DNA of 64,000 bases from Stomoxys calcitrans (taxonomy: Eukaryota > Arthropoda > Insecta > Diptera > Muscidae): NCBI RefSeq assembly GCF_963082655.1, contig NC_081552.1:72048707-72112706 (forward strand), in the 5' to 3' direction. Position numbers and translations under genes: made by a program. Numbering within the stretch: the first letter of the stretch is position 1; each line of letters opens with the position of its first letter. Below, in pieces: positions 43,521-53,992 of the stretch. Under the pieces are notes generated by a model. It ran no database searches and was not told the origin of the DNA. It saw only the letters and a list, made by a program, of their open reading frames with translations.

Positions 43521-44180
43521 CAAGTAAAACCGTGAAAAGTTCGGCCGGGCCGAATCTTACATATCCATGGTAGAGGGCATGTATCTCATTTGTCATTTTT
43601 TTGCCCGATATTTCTTTATAGGCAAGATATTTCTTTATAGGATAAAAAATGCAGAGCTATTGGAGTTATTTCAAGTTATCAACCGATTCGGACCATGCAT
43701 GGTTATGCTGTTGGAGTAAAAGTAATTGTGCAAAATGTCAACCAAAATTGAATAGGAATTGAGCCCTATAGTGGCTCAAGAATTACAATCGGTTCATATG
43801 GGAGCTATATGAGGTTAAGGACCCATTAAGACCCTATTTGACACGTATGTGGAAGGTCGCAGGAGAAATCGTTGAAATAATGTTTTGCCAAATCGCATAT
43901 GAATTGCGCTCTCTAGAGGCTCAAAGAGTCAAATTAGGAGATCGATTTTAATGGGAGCACTTGGCACAGATGTTGGAAGTCATAACAAAATATCTTATAC
44001 AACATTTGAGACAAATCGGATAAGAATTGCGGCATTTAGGGGCTTAAGAGGTCAAGATCCAAGATCGGTTTATATGGCAGCTATATCGAAGCATACACCA
44101 ATATGAACCATTTACTATCCCAACTCACGCACATTAATAGTATTTGTGCAAAATTTCTTAGTGGTCTGTCCTTAAGTTTT
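43521..44180 (-). mobile_element. DINE-1-like element (copy 13, 5' end lost)
   Basis: Minus orientation: the 3' terminus at left is 'caagtaaaaccgtgaaaag', the TTCGGCCGGGCCGAA palindrome and 'catggtagagggcatg'. Central units follow ('gagccctatagtggctcaag', 'ggataagaattgcggcattt', 'ggtttatatggcagctatat'). It fades at about 44180. Confidence 0.78.
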
Positions 44181-44399
44181 TGTACTGAATTCTTAAATGG
44201 ATAACTATTATTGAAAGATTATCCAGTGGTCAAATTTTTTTCTGACATTAGATAGGCCGACAAAACTGGAAATTCGATTGAATTTAAAAATAGACAATAT
44301 GATGGGAATAAACAGCGAGCATCACCAACAACAAATTCAGCGCCATCTATTGGGAAATAGAAATTATTTGAATAGCCAACCAAACCCGAACAAAGAAAA
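44181..44399. other. Short unique segment
   Basis: About 220 bp, A-rich on the plus strand near 44385, no feature recognised. Confidence 0.3.
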
Positions 44400-45625
44400 A
44401 GAGAGCGAAAAAAGAGAGCCAAAAAGTCGAACCGATTGGGACAATATGGGATTCAAAAGAAAGGTATTCAAGAGTAGAGAACGAATTATAATAAAAGTTG
44501 GGTCCAAGTATCTTGGGGGCCGCCCCAGCCCCCAAAACCCCTTGAAATAGGTTTATTTGACGATCATGACAATATGGGACTCCAATGAAAGGTATTCGGG
44601 AGTGGATTACGAATATGGTCAGGAAGTAGGAATAGGCTTTATAATTTATTGATAACGGAAGGGGCGGGCTCTCAACCGTTACCCCGAAAACACCACCCAA
44701 AATCAAAAGTGGACCGATAAGGACAATATGGGTAACAAATGAAAAGTATGCGGGAGTAGATAACGAATCTGGCATACAAATTAATGTCGAAATATAGGGG
44801 ACCATACCGTCCCCAAAAAAACGACCAAAATGGGCGCATTAGCCAGTCACGGATATATGGGTCTCGGTTTGTTTGTTCTGTATAGACTGAAAAACGGCAG
44901 AACCGATTTTCTCAAAATTTTCGCATATTCTGTGGGTTGGTCTGGAAGGAAACATGGGCTATATAATTTTTCGGTAACAGAAGGGGGACGGACCCTCCCT
45001 CTTATGTCCAAAACACAACCCAAAATCAAACTTGGCTAGATCGGGACAACATAGGTATTGGAGAGTAGAATGTATAAAAATTTGGGTCTAAGTACCCATC
45101 GGGCCGCCCCAACCCCAAAACTCCCCCAAACAGACATACTGGACGTTAATTTCAATATGGGCCTCAAATGAAAGGTATTCGGGAGAAGATTTCGAATCTG
45201 GCATACAAAATCATATCATATCCGAAAATCATATCATGTACCCATATCCGAAAGTGGTCCGATGGGCACAATAAGGGAATCAAATAAAAGGTACTGGAGA
45301 TCAGAAAACGAATATGGTATTAAAATTTGGGTCCAAGTACCCAGACTACGAGTATGACATTTAAATTTGCGTTCAAGTCTAGGTGGCGCTTTTCCTCCAA
45401 AAGATACGTTAAATGGGTTATTTGACCCATTATGACAATATTGGACTCAAATGAAAGGTATTTCAGAGAAAAAAACGAATGTGATATCCAATTTTGGAGC
45501 CAAGTGTTTTGGGGTACGCCCTAAAGCACTTCCTAAACTAAACGTCATTTCCTTTGGGAATAAAGAAATATCCCACCCCTAAAAAGCACTTCTCATTACC
45601 CTAATTTTTAAAAACACCAGGAATC
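44400..45625 (-). repeat. Dispersed G-rich repeat family with ~130-bp internal units (copy 4, composite)
   Basis: Minus-oriented units ('gacaatatgggattcaaaag', 'gggggccgccccagccccca', 'gaaaggtattcgggagtgg'). At about 44860-44920 the family 3' end ('cggtttgtttgttctgtata', 'agaaccgattttctc') appears again, so two copies are joined. The end near 45600 has 'ctaatttttaaaaacacca' and 'ggaatcgagctgg', close to the family's 'ggcgtttctgaaaattag'. Confidence 0.65.
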
Positions 45626-45627
45626 GA

Positions 45628-45794
45628 GCTGGGGCAAGCCTCTCATACATCAATGAGTGCTTTCCGAGTCAAGTTTAAACTCAATGATAAGGGACATTTT
45701 TTTATAGCCTAGTTCGAACGGCGTCCCGCAGTGCGACATCTCATTGGGGAAATGACCATGCATGGCATTGTACCTCGCAAATGTCGCCAACATA
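45628..45794 (-). mobile_element. SINE family 1, tRNA head missing (copy 5)
   Basis: Minus-oriented body: 'tctcatacatcaatgagtgc', 'aaactcaatgataagggac', 'gttcgaacggcgtcccgc', 'ttgtacctcgcaaatgtcgcc'. The tRNA-like promoter half is absent, so this is a fragment or was cut by later insertions. Confidence 0.75.
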
Positions 45795-45991
45795 TAGCCT
45801 TAAGAGGGCATATCGGATGGAAGATATATATGGAAACTATATATAAATGTGGACCGATTTTTATGAAATTTCCACATGTATTGCGACGTCAAACAACACA
45901 TCTCATGCAAAGTTTTGTAAGGATCGGACCAAAATTGTGGCTCTTATAGCCTACAAAGGCCATATCGGATGAAAGATATATATGGGAGCTA

Positions 45992-46598
45992 AAGGGTGAT
46001 TTTTTTGAGGTTAGGATTTTCATGCATTAGTATTTGACAGATCACGTGGGATTTCAGACATGGTGTCAAAGAGAAAGATGCTCAGTATGCTTTGACATTT
46101 AATCATGAATAGACTTACTAACGAGCAACGCTTGCAAATCATTGAATTTTATTACCAAAATCAGTGTTCGGTTCGAAATGTGTTCATTCACCGTAACGTT
46201 GCGTCCAACAGCATCTTTGAAAAAATACGGTCCAATGATTCCACCAGCGTACAAACCACACCAAACAGTGCATTTTTCGGGATGCATGGGCAGTTCTTGA
46301 ACGGCTTCTGGTTGCTCTTCACTCCAAATGCGGCAATTTTGCTTATTTACGTAGCCATTCAACCAGAAATGAGCCTCATCGCTGAACAAAATTTGTCAAA
46401 ATTTGAACACATTTCGAACCGAACACTGATTTTGGTAATAAAATTCAATGATTTGCAAGCGTTGCTCGTTAGTAAGTCTATTCATGATGAAATGTCAAAG
46501 CATACTGAGCATCTTTCTCTTTGACACCATGTCTGAAATCCCACGTGATCTGTCAAATACTAATGCATGAAAATCCTAACCTCAAAAAAATCACCCTT
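45992..46598 (-). mobile_element. Foldback Tc1/mariner-type element (607 bp, copy 2)
   Basis: TA duplications at 45990-45991 and 46599-46600, and the same 607-bp length as 6764-7370. The arms read NRLTNEQRLQIIEFYYQNQCSV from both sides. The enclosed core fragment (FSDEAHFWLNGYVNKQN...GRNVTVNE) is on the minus strand here. It differs from copy 1 at only a few places (for example LCAGG versus LYAGG), so the two are recent copies. Confidence 0.93.
46185..46389 (-). pseudogene. Transposase core fragment inside foldback copy 2
   Basis: Minus-strand frame with FSDEAHFWLNGYVNKQN, IWSEEQPEAVQELPMHPE, VWCGLYAGGIIGPYFFKDA and GRNVTVNE before it runs into the inverted arm. The first catalytic Asp is present; the second and third are not encoded. 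Otherwise almost identical to 6973-7170. Confidence 0.87.
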
Positions 46599-47132
46599 TA
46601 TATCTAAATCCAAACCGATTTTTATGAAATTCTGCATATGTATTGGGACGTCAAGTAAAACATCTCGTGGAGAATTTTGTAAAGATTGGACCAAAATTGT
46701 GGTTCTACAGCATTAATGGGCCATATCGGATAAAAGATATATATGGGAGCTATAACTAAATCTGCACCGATTTTTATGAAATTTTGTACACATGTTGAAC
46801 TATTAAATCAAACATTTCCTGCATATTTTTTTAAAGATCGGACTAAAATTGTGGCTTATATAGCCGATTTTTTTCATAATCAATGGCGTTCGTCCTTGAA
46901 CCTAAAAAGTGACTTGTGCAAAATGTTGTGACAGTCGGACAACAGATGCGACCTGTACCTTGATTACAAGAATACATGGACAGACAGACGGACATAGCTA
47001 AATCGAATCAGGAAGTGATTCTAAGCCGATCGGTATACTTATCAATGGGTCTATCTCGTCTCCTTAACGATGCAAACAAATGCACAAACTTACAATACCC
47101 TGTACCACATTGGTGGTGTAGGGTGTAATGAG

Positions 47133-47814
47133 CTAAGTTCGGCCGTGCCGAATCTTATATACCCTCTTCGTGGATCGCATGCGATAGGTTCTTTAAATGA
47201 CTTTGTCAAATTTTTAAGAGCTCTTTCAAGTTATGGACCGTTGTAGTTGTCATGGTGGTTAGAGGTCATAAGAAGACACCACGTCCAAACTTTCAGCCCA
47301 ATCGTATATTATTTGCGCTTTCAAGAGGCACAAGAAACCAAATCGGATGATCGATTTATATGGGAGCTATATAAAGTTATGAACTGATTAAGATCATACT
47401 TAGCAAGTATTTTGAAAGCCGAAACAAAACTCTATGGGCAAAGTTTCATCCAAATTGGATAATAATTGCACCCTCTCGAGGTTCAAGAAACCAAATCGGA
47501 CGATAGGATTGTAACGGAGCTTTATCGGATTACGGAACTATTTGAACCAAATTTGACACGGCTGTTGAAAGTCATAGAAAAACTGTAAAAGTCAAACTGA
47601 AGATGTCAAATCTGATGATCGGTTTATATGGCAGCTACACCAGGTTATGAACCGATTTCGGCCATTCTTAGCACAGTTGTTGAAAGTCATAACAATACAC
47701 CTCATAGCCAAATCGGATATGAATTGCGCCCTTTAGAGGCTTAAGAAGTCGAGATCCCCGATCCACCTACACTAATTGCAAGTATTTGTGTAAATTTCGA
47801 CAGACAGACGGACG
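47133..47814 (-). mobile_element. DINE-1-like element (copy 15)
   Basis: The left end has 'ctaagttcggccgtgccgaa' and 'ttatataccctcttcgtgga'. Minus-oriented central units follow ('aattggataataattgcac', 'tcggtttatatggcagctac'), then GACAGACAGACGGACGGACAGG near 47798, close to the usual 5' region. A LINE fragment begins at 47815, so the 5' end is lost. Confidence 0.72.
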
Positions 47815-48430
47815 GACAGGGCTAAATCGACAGTATGTTTGTGCTAACGCGAACAGTCTTGCAGTGTAAGAAGGAGATTAACGCCTTCTCTGAGGATGAC
47901 AAAATCCGCATCGTTTGGGTGCCGAGCCATAACGGAGTAAGGGGAAATGAAAGGGCAGACGATTTGGCTGCCCTTTACTGCCGTCAATAAATTTGGTTAA
48001 CCCGAATCCTTTCGGGTCGACGCAGACCGAGTAAAGGGAGTGGGCGACGAATGCGTATGCAACATTGTGGACCAGCGAAACGGTCGGTAGGATGGCGAAA
48101 ATCTTATGGGGGAATCCAGATCGTGTAAAGACGAGTCTATTACTGAAAGGAAGCAAGAAGGTGGTCAGTATAGCTATTGGTATCATAACGGGACACATAG
48201 GACGACGAGCTCACTTATGCAAAATCGGTGCGCAAAGTGATAGCATATGTAGGGCATGCGGGGAAGATGATGAGACGTTGGAGCATTTCCTTTGTCATTG
48301 CCCGGCTTTCGCGTCCAACAGATACCGGTACTTAGGTGGGGACACAATATCAGACATGAACCAACCTAGGGGAGTGGTATTGAAAACAATTAAGAATTTT
48401 TGTAGTTGCACGGAATTCCTAACTTAAAAT
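47815..48430 (+). pseudogene. LINE RNase H end and C-terminal zinc-finger fragment
   Basis: From 47829 the sequence reads DSMFVLTRTVLQCKKEIN and IRIVWVPSHNGVRGNERADDLAA (RNase H C-terminal motif with its His and Asp). After a shift it continues as a 120-codon frame from 48065 with VVSIAIGIITGHIGRRAHLCKIG and CRACGEDDETLEHFLCHCPAF, a C-x2-C...H-x4-C zinc-finger motif, ending at a stop at 48425. It is 5'-truncated. It differs in sequence from LINE-A, so another LINE of the RNase H-bearing group has left a 3' end here. Confidence 0.85.
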
Positions 48431-48454
48431 TTTCTTTTTAGAGGTTACTTTATA

Positions 48455-48682
48455 GTTTTTAGAGCGCACAACAAGCCGATTTTTATCCGATTTGTTCGAA
48501 ATTTTGCACAATGGCATCTTCTATGGTTTCCAACATCCAAGCCAATTATGGCCGGATTTGGTTCATAACCTGTTATAGCTCCAATAGCATAACAGTTGTT
48601 ATCCATTATCCGGATAACGGGCAAAGAACTTGACAAATGATCCATGATAATTCGGTCCTGCTGAACTTTTTTTTACGTGTTA
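48455..48682 (+). mobile_element. DINE-1-like 3' remnant (copy 16)
   Basis: Contains 'ccgatttgttcgaaattttg', 'aacctgttatagctccaata' and a weakened 3' end 'attcggtcctgctgaacttt' with a T-rich 'tttacgtg' tail. Only the last unit and the terminus remain, joined to the LINE stop region. Confidence 0.6.
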
Positions 48683-49151
48683 AATTTCCAATACAAAATT
48701 TCTATACATATTCACCTTTTTACTCCTTTTCATTCATCATTCTACGGTATTCATCCTATTTGGCTTATAAATAACTTGTTTGTTAGTATTGCCTAGGGGA
48801 ACAAAATAATATTTGTTTGTTTTTGTTGCTCAACCATTGGCGCCCAACTTGTCGGCATCGTTGTATAAACAGTAGTTCCCCAAATGAGTTTTGTTAAAAA
48901 CTCCTTATGCTTCAAAATCGTACAAATTTTCTGTTTTATTTCCTCTTAACACTTTGATGCTCCTTGACACTACACCTCGATTCTAATTTATCTCTTTATG
49001 CCTTTTCAGCCTCTCAGGGGACACAAAGATTGTAATCTACGATTTATTTGTTATTTATGGGAAATGTTATCTGCCCCATAGCCTGGACTCAATTCAGGGC
49101 TGTCAATGTTTTGGACATTTTGACTAATTAAACTGTTATAAATCTTTAAAG

Positions 49152-49206
49152 GTTTTCTGCAAAATGTCTGGAATACGTGCATGGTCATCGTCGATATGCT
49201 GGCAAG
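49152..49206 (+). other. Weak candidate exon (55 nt)
   Basis: Preceded by AG (49150-49151) and a branch-like ctaat at about 49124, though with a poor pyrimidine tract, and followed by donor AAG|GTAAGC. All three frames are open; the one ending in phase 0 reads CLEYVHGHRRYAGK. Chance openness over 55 nt is quite likely, so this is only a pointer. Confidence 0.2.
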
Positions 49207-50484
49207 GTAAGCGACATGTTAAAAAAAGGCTCAGCATAGAATTTAAAACTCTGGCCAAACAGAAAATTTGTTTGGTTTGGTTTAGGCCCTTTGGCTAAGA
49301 TGGCATATGCTAATGGTATTTGTGTCTATTTTAACAGCCAAGTCCGCAAAACATTCCATGGTGGTGCTTTTATATGGGAAGGGTTGTCGTCTTTCAATAA
49401 ATCGATGACTATGCTCGAGGTAGTCTCAGACTCTCCTCTTCATCCCTTCCAGTAATGACAGGGTATTTTCAAGGGACTCCTGCCATGGTGTTGTGTCTAT
49501 TCCTTCTGGTCTGGCCCACACTATCCTATGACCTCCAGTTGTCTTGCATCGGATGTGCTCCTTACAGAGCTTCATTTCTCTTCCATTGGAATCCCTGACT
49601 GCGCATATGACTATAACACCTTAACAAAATAGGTTTTATAGGCAAATAGCTAGGCAAGGATTTGTCATGAGGATTTTAAGGCTGAAGTTCGTCTCCTTTA
49701 GCATAGTGGCGGTTGTTCCCTTATTTTTTGGGTTGTTTTTTCTTTGCGATTTTTCAAAACCTCCAGCCTAAGAATAACAACAGCATATGGCAATTTATGT
49801 GGCAAAAATCTGCAAGACCTGCGCTGTACATACAGACATTGTACTGAGATTGACAAAAACCAATTAACTTTTAACTTTTTGCATTTATTTATCGCCACGC
49901 GAATGTCTTGCCAAGGCAGTATAAAAATTCAGAATAAAAAGACCTACAACAAAATGAAAAAAAAAAAAAACTGAAATGAAAACGAAAACTATGTAAGCCC
50001 ATAAGGCGCTGGACTTTGGCGGTGATGGTGGTGGCAGGCAAAATGCCAAAACTTTGCTAGGCAGAGACGCTCAGAATTTTAACAGCCGAGATAGAGCAGG
50101 CAGCTTGGCTGGCATGCTGGCTATTATTCGTTTTATTTAAAAAAAATAAATGATAAAAAAATGTAGAACTTTTTTTTAAATTTTTTTTTTCCTTTCTGAC
50201 TTGGGTTCTATGGCTGTAGCTTGAGGTTGTTGTTGTAGTTTTGTGTTCGTTGTATTATAAAGTCGCCGATAACATTGTAATCTCGTCTCGTCCAAAGTAA
50301 CTGTCAAATTGTTAACATCTCTTTGGTTCAAGAGTTGCTTGGCCAATATGGCATCGCATGGCATGGCATGGAAACCAAGCCAAAGTCTTGAATACGAGAG
50401 TTTGAATTTTTAGTCTCTGCCAAGCAAATGAGTAGATGCGTTAATCTAGTTATCTATGCCCATAAGTCTTAAAATGTAGACTTT

Positions 50485-50516
50485 TACACACGCACACACA
50501 CACACACACACACACT
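50485..50516. repeat. (CA)n dinucleotide microsatellite
   Basis: About 15 CA units with one CG interruption near the start, in unique DNA. Confidence 0.95.
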
Positions 50517-51093
50517 CGGCCCATTTAAGGAGTTTTTGCTACAGCGCATACCCACAGCCCCACACATTTTGGCCCCTTACTCACTGACTCACTCACTCAC
50601 AAGAGTCACGACAGGCGGACATTACATTATCATGTAAGTGGAGATTTAATACTTTAACAAATAAAGCTTATGGGCGCATTATTAAAAAAGGATTTTCGTT
50701 ATAGTCTTCATTCAACATTCTTCATCCTTTCATGGTGGTTTGGGGTCGCTAGCTTTCTGCCCATATGCCTGTCTCTCTTCCCAGCACCTTAAGGCTGCAG
50801 TCTATGTAAAGGTTTAAGACACTAATTAAACTTTAGTTGCACCGCCTGAAAAATCTGACAGATAGATTTCTTTGTCTGCCGTTGTTTGTCCTGACAGCTC
50901 TGACAGGGCAAGGTGATAATATTAAATGACAAAAAGTTAAGTAATAAAATGACCAAAGCTTTTAATTAACTTGGGCTAAAAGGTCGAAAAAAAAACGAAT
51001 CTAAAAGGGGAACAACGAAGGGAAGGAAATTTGTTGTTGGGGCTGATATTGAAAGAACAAATTTTCTTAACTTTAACACCGCCTTAGTTTGTA

Positions 51094-51419
51094 TACCCAC
51101 CACCACTATAGGATAAGTGGTATACCCATTTGTTACTCTTCGAAATATCGTTCTGTGGCCTTATGAAGTCTTGACAATCTAAGTGGGCATGCTATTTTAA
51201 ACCGATCTTCCCATGTTCGTCCGTCGGTCGAAATCATTGTTTGATCCTGCCTGGTTATATTGGCTCAAATTTGAACAAAGCTCACTTTCCTCGACTTGAA
51301 TTCCCTAATTTTGGACCGATTGGTTAAAATATGGTACGTGGAGTAAACTTATAGCCTCCGACACCTACAACAAATACCGTCCAGATATATATTCGTAAAT
51401 AATTGTAGTCCCTATATAA
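51094..51419 (+). mobile_element. DINE-1-like 5' remnant (copy 17)
   Basis: Starts 'atacccaccaccactatagg' and has 'tcttcgaaatatcgttctg', a mutated 'gttcgtccgtcggtcg' and one degenerate unit. A SINE follows at 51420. No 3' terminus. Confidence 0.65.
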
Positions 51420-51705
51420 AGCAAACATTCCACTAAGGAACATGGGCAAACTTTTCCTTGCCATCCGATTCAAGTTTTAAGCTCGATGATAAGGGACCTC
51501 CTTTTTATAGCCGAGTCCGAACGGCGTGCCGCAGTGCGACACCTCTTTGGAGAGAAGTTTTACATGGCATAGTACCTCAAAAATGTTGCCAGCATAAGGA
51601 GGGGAAAACCACCGCTGAAAATTTGCTCTGATGGTCTCGCCAGGTTTCGAACCCAGGCTTTCAGCGTTAAAAGCGGACATGCTAAGCTCTGCGCTACGGT
51701 GGCCC
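51420..51705 (-). mobile_element. tRNA-derived SINE, family 1 (copy 4, near full length)
   Basis: Minus orientation: tail 'cattccactaaggaacatgg' at left, then 'cgagtccgaacggcgtgccg', 'ctttggagagaagttttac' and the tRNA-like head with a B-box complement (GGTTTCGAACCC, one change) and 'tgcgctacggtggcc' at the end. The body deletion 'ttttccttgccatccgatt' removes the usual 'tcacatatcaatgagtg'. It separates two DINE remnants. Confidence 0.88.
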
Positions 51706-51737
51706 TCAAACAACTAGTGGTCGAGAACTCATTTTTA

Positions 51738-52335
51738 TACCCTCCACCGTAGAAAGGTGGTGGACAGTTTGATCTCAAAATATTGATCTGGGAGCCAACA
51801 AAGTATATATAATCTTGATCTCTTGCAATTCCTAGTTGATTTACTATGTCCGTCCATCTATGGGTCGAATGCACGCTAACTTTCAAAGGAGTAAAGCTAG
51901 GTTATGTTAGTGTAGGTCGGCCGGATTTGTAAATGCGCCAATTTGGTGAACGTTTTGATATAGCTCCCATATACATTACAATCTCTTTCACTTCTTTAGC
52001 CTCAGGAGGGTGCAATTCTTATCCGATTTGATTGAAATTTTGCATAAGGTGTTATGTTTTGACTTCCAACAATAGTGCCAAGTATGATTCAAATAATAAC
52101 CTGACATGGCTGCCAACTAAATCGATCTTCAGATTAGACTTCTTAAGCCTTTAGAAGGCGCAAGTACCAACCAACTTAGCCCAAGTTTTGCAAGTAAATT
52201 TTACAACGTAAACTCAAACAACCGTACCAAGTATTCTCTGAATCGGTCTTTAACCAGATATGACTGCCACATAAACCAAACTCTCGCTCTGACTTCTTGA
52301 GCCTCTAGAGGACGCAGGTATTATCCGATTCCGTT
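51738..52335 (+). mobile_element. DINE-1-like element, 5' part (copy 18)
   Basis: Starts 'ataccctccaccgtagaaag', with 'caaagtatatataatcttg' and a mutated 'gtccgtccatctatgggtc'. Central units ('gatatagctcccatatacat', 'cctgacatggctgccaacta') follow. It stops where a LINE-A copy begins at about 52336. Confidence 0.7.
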
Positions 52336-53505
52336 GAATTTGAATGGCGGGACACACATAAAGCAAATGTTGCGTAGTCTCTTCTTCCACGACGTCGTCA
52401 CAGCTTCTGAATGCAACCACTACTTACAACCTTCCAATCAGACAGTGACCTGTTATGACGGACACAATGACTGAGACGTCTCACAGCGACAGAAGAGCGA
52501 AAGACCTCTTCAAGTCTAGATTAGGCCACATAAATTTGGAGTGTTCACAAAACTGCTCAGACAGCGGTATTTGAATTCAGAAATATATTCCCCAGAGATT
52601 CAATGCCAATCGTCGTTATGACATTATATCTTAGCCATTCCACCACTTCTTTAATCGCAAGGATCTCCGCTTGATACACACTGCAGTGGTAAGGAAATCT
52701 TCTCGGTATGACCAGTCCAAGTATTTCGGAGTACACCCCAAAGATAGGCTTTGGGGTGTACGAATCCATCCTTTGTAAAGTCTTTGTAAATTCTTCTGAC
52801 CGGGATATTATGGTTAAAATCGGTTCTATCAGGAATAGTGGTACAGTACTTTTTTAAAAAAGCTGCTCAGGCAATTTGTAATCCACACTGCCTGGAACAT
52901 CGGGAATTAGATCGTTTGTCGTTGTTTTGCCTGACATAAGCCAGTCATTTAGGACCTTTGTGATCCGTTTGACCATAACGTCGATGTCCTGCGCGGCTTC
53001 CATTTCCTTTTTTTGTTCTAGAGGGAGTAGTTGTACAGAATGTGTGTCTGTTGAGCCGAGGGCCCACTTCTGCAATATTTTCTTTAAGACTGAATCTAAT
53101 AAAGGGTGATTTTTTGAGGTTAGGATTTTCATGCATTAGTATTTGACAGATCACGTGGGATTTCAGACATGGTGTCAAAGAGAAAGATGCTCAGTATGCT
53201 TTGACATTTCATCATGAATAGACTTACTAACGAGCAACGCTTGCAAATCATTGAATTTTATTACCAAAATCAGTGTTCGGTTATAACGATGATCAGAGAA
53301 GCTGTGGTCTTCCAACACTACCCTATCGCCTCTTGCGCTTAAAGACTTTGAGACAAAGGTAACGTCTAGCACATCCTGCCTTTTGCTGGTAATAACGGTT
53401 GGTTTATTTCCTTGATATCCGAACTTCCCTATATGTGATGATGCTCATTATTATCACTTGCCACAATGTCAAGTCCTCCTGCCCTAAGCCCCTCGACATT
53501 TGTAC
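52336..53505 (-). pseudogene. LINE-A copy 2, internally deleted and interrupted
   Basis: From 5' to 3' on the minus strand: the endonuclease end ('DDHSFSDHRY' counterpart 53275-53330), linker with KRITKVLNDWLMSG, then a jump to IPDVPGSVDYKLPEQLF, an RNase H part with FGVYSEILGLVIPRRFPYHCSVYQAEILAIKE (the Glu motif YQAEILAI is intact here) and NIFLNSNTAV. The remainder matches the C-terminal region (52400-52560). The whole reverse transcriptase is missing between linker and RNase H. A foldback arm is inserted at 53102-53281. Confidence 0.82.
53102..53281. mobile_element. Solo foldback arm inserted in LINE-A copy 2
   Basis: 180 bp from AAGGGTGATTTTTTGAGG to 'cagtgttcggt', identical to one arm of the 607-bp foldback elements. 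On both sides the LINE sequence resumes with TA (53100-53101 and 53282-53283). The intact LINE-A has 'ctaatataacgatgatcag' at this point, which confirms the insertion. The core and the second arm are absent. Confidence 0.9.
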
Positions 53506-53992
53506 CGAGTATGTTTAAGATCGGTCTTTATTTCGATATAACTGCCATATAGACTGAAATCTCAATTTAAGGTCTTGGGCCCATAACAGGCGTATTTAAT
53601 GGCCGATTTCGCTGAAATTTGGTATAACAAGTTGTGTTAAGCTCCCCGATATCCCTGTTAAATACACCCAGATCGGTTCAGATAGGGATGCATCTGCCAT
53701 ATGTACTGATCTGCAGATTTTCGGAACATAACAGGTGAATTTATTAACCGATTTCGCTAAAATTTGACACAATGAGTTCTGTTAAGCCCTTCGAGACGAA
53801 AGTAAGGTCAAGATCGAGGTATATTTGCATATAGCTGCCATATAAACCGATCTCCCAATTTAAGTTCTTGAACAAATGAAAGCACGTTTATTTCGCTGAA
53901 ATATGACACAGTGGGCTGTCTTAGGCTTTTCGAAATTGTTGTTCAATCTAGTTCAGATCGTTCTACGTTTGGATATAGCTGTCATATACAGA

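Larger units (their letters stand above)
45795..47130 (+). mobile_element. DINE-1-like element (copy 14, third subfamily), split by a foldback element
   Basis: The central units 'ggccatatcggatgaaagat' and 'tatgggagctatatctaaat' repeat every 153 bp (45808 and 45961). The foldback element 45992-46598 sits between TA duplications inside one unit. The copy resumes and ends with 'acagacagacggacatagc' and 'ttggtggtgtagggtgtaa'. The sequence differs from the other two subfamilies although the repeat period is the same. The 5' end is missing. Confidence 0.72.
48685..51093. other. Unique block with splice-like signals and (CA)n tract, no gene recognised
   Basis: A strong acceptor-like 'ttctaatttatctctttatgccttttcag' region ends at 49009 (branch-like ctaat, pyrimidine tract, AG). 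A weak candidate exon lies at 49152-49206. A (CA)n tract is at 50485-50516, and CTCA repeats near 50580-50600. Nothing here encodes a recognisable domain. Confidence 0.45.
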
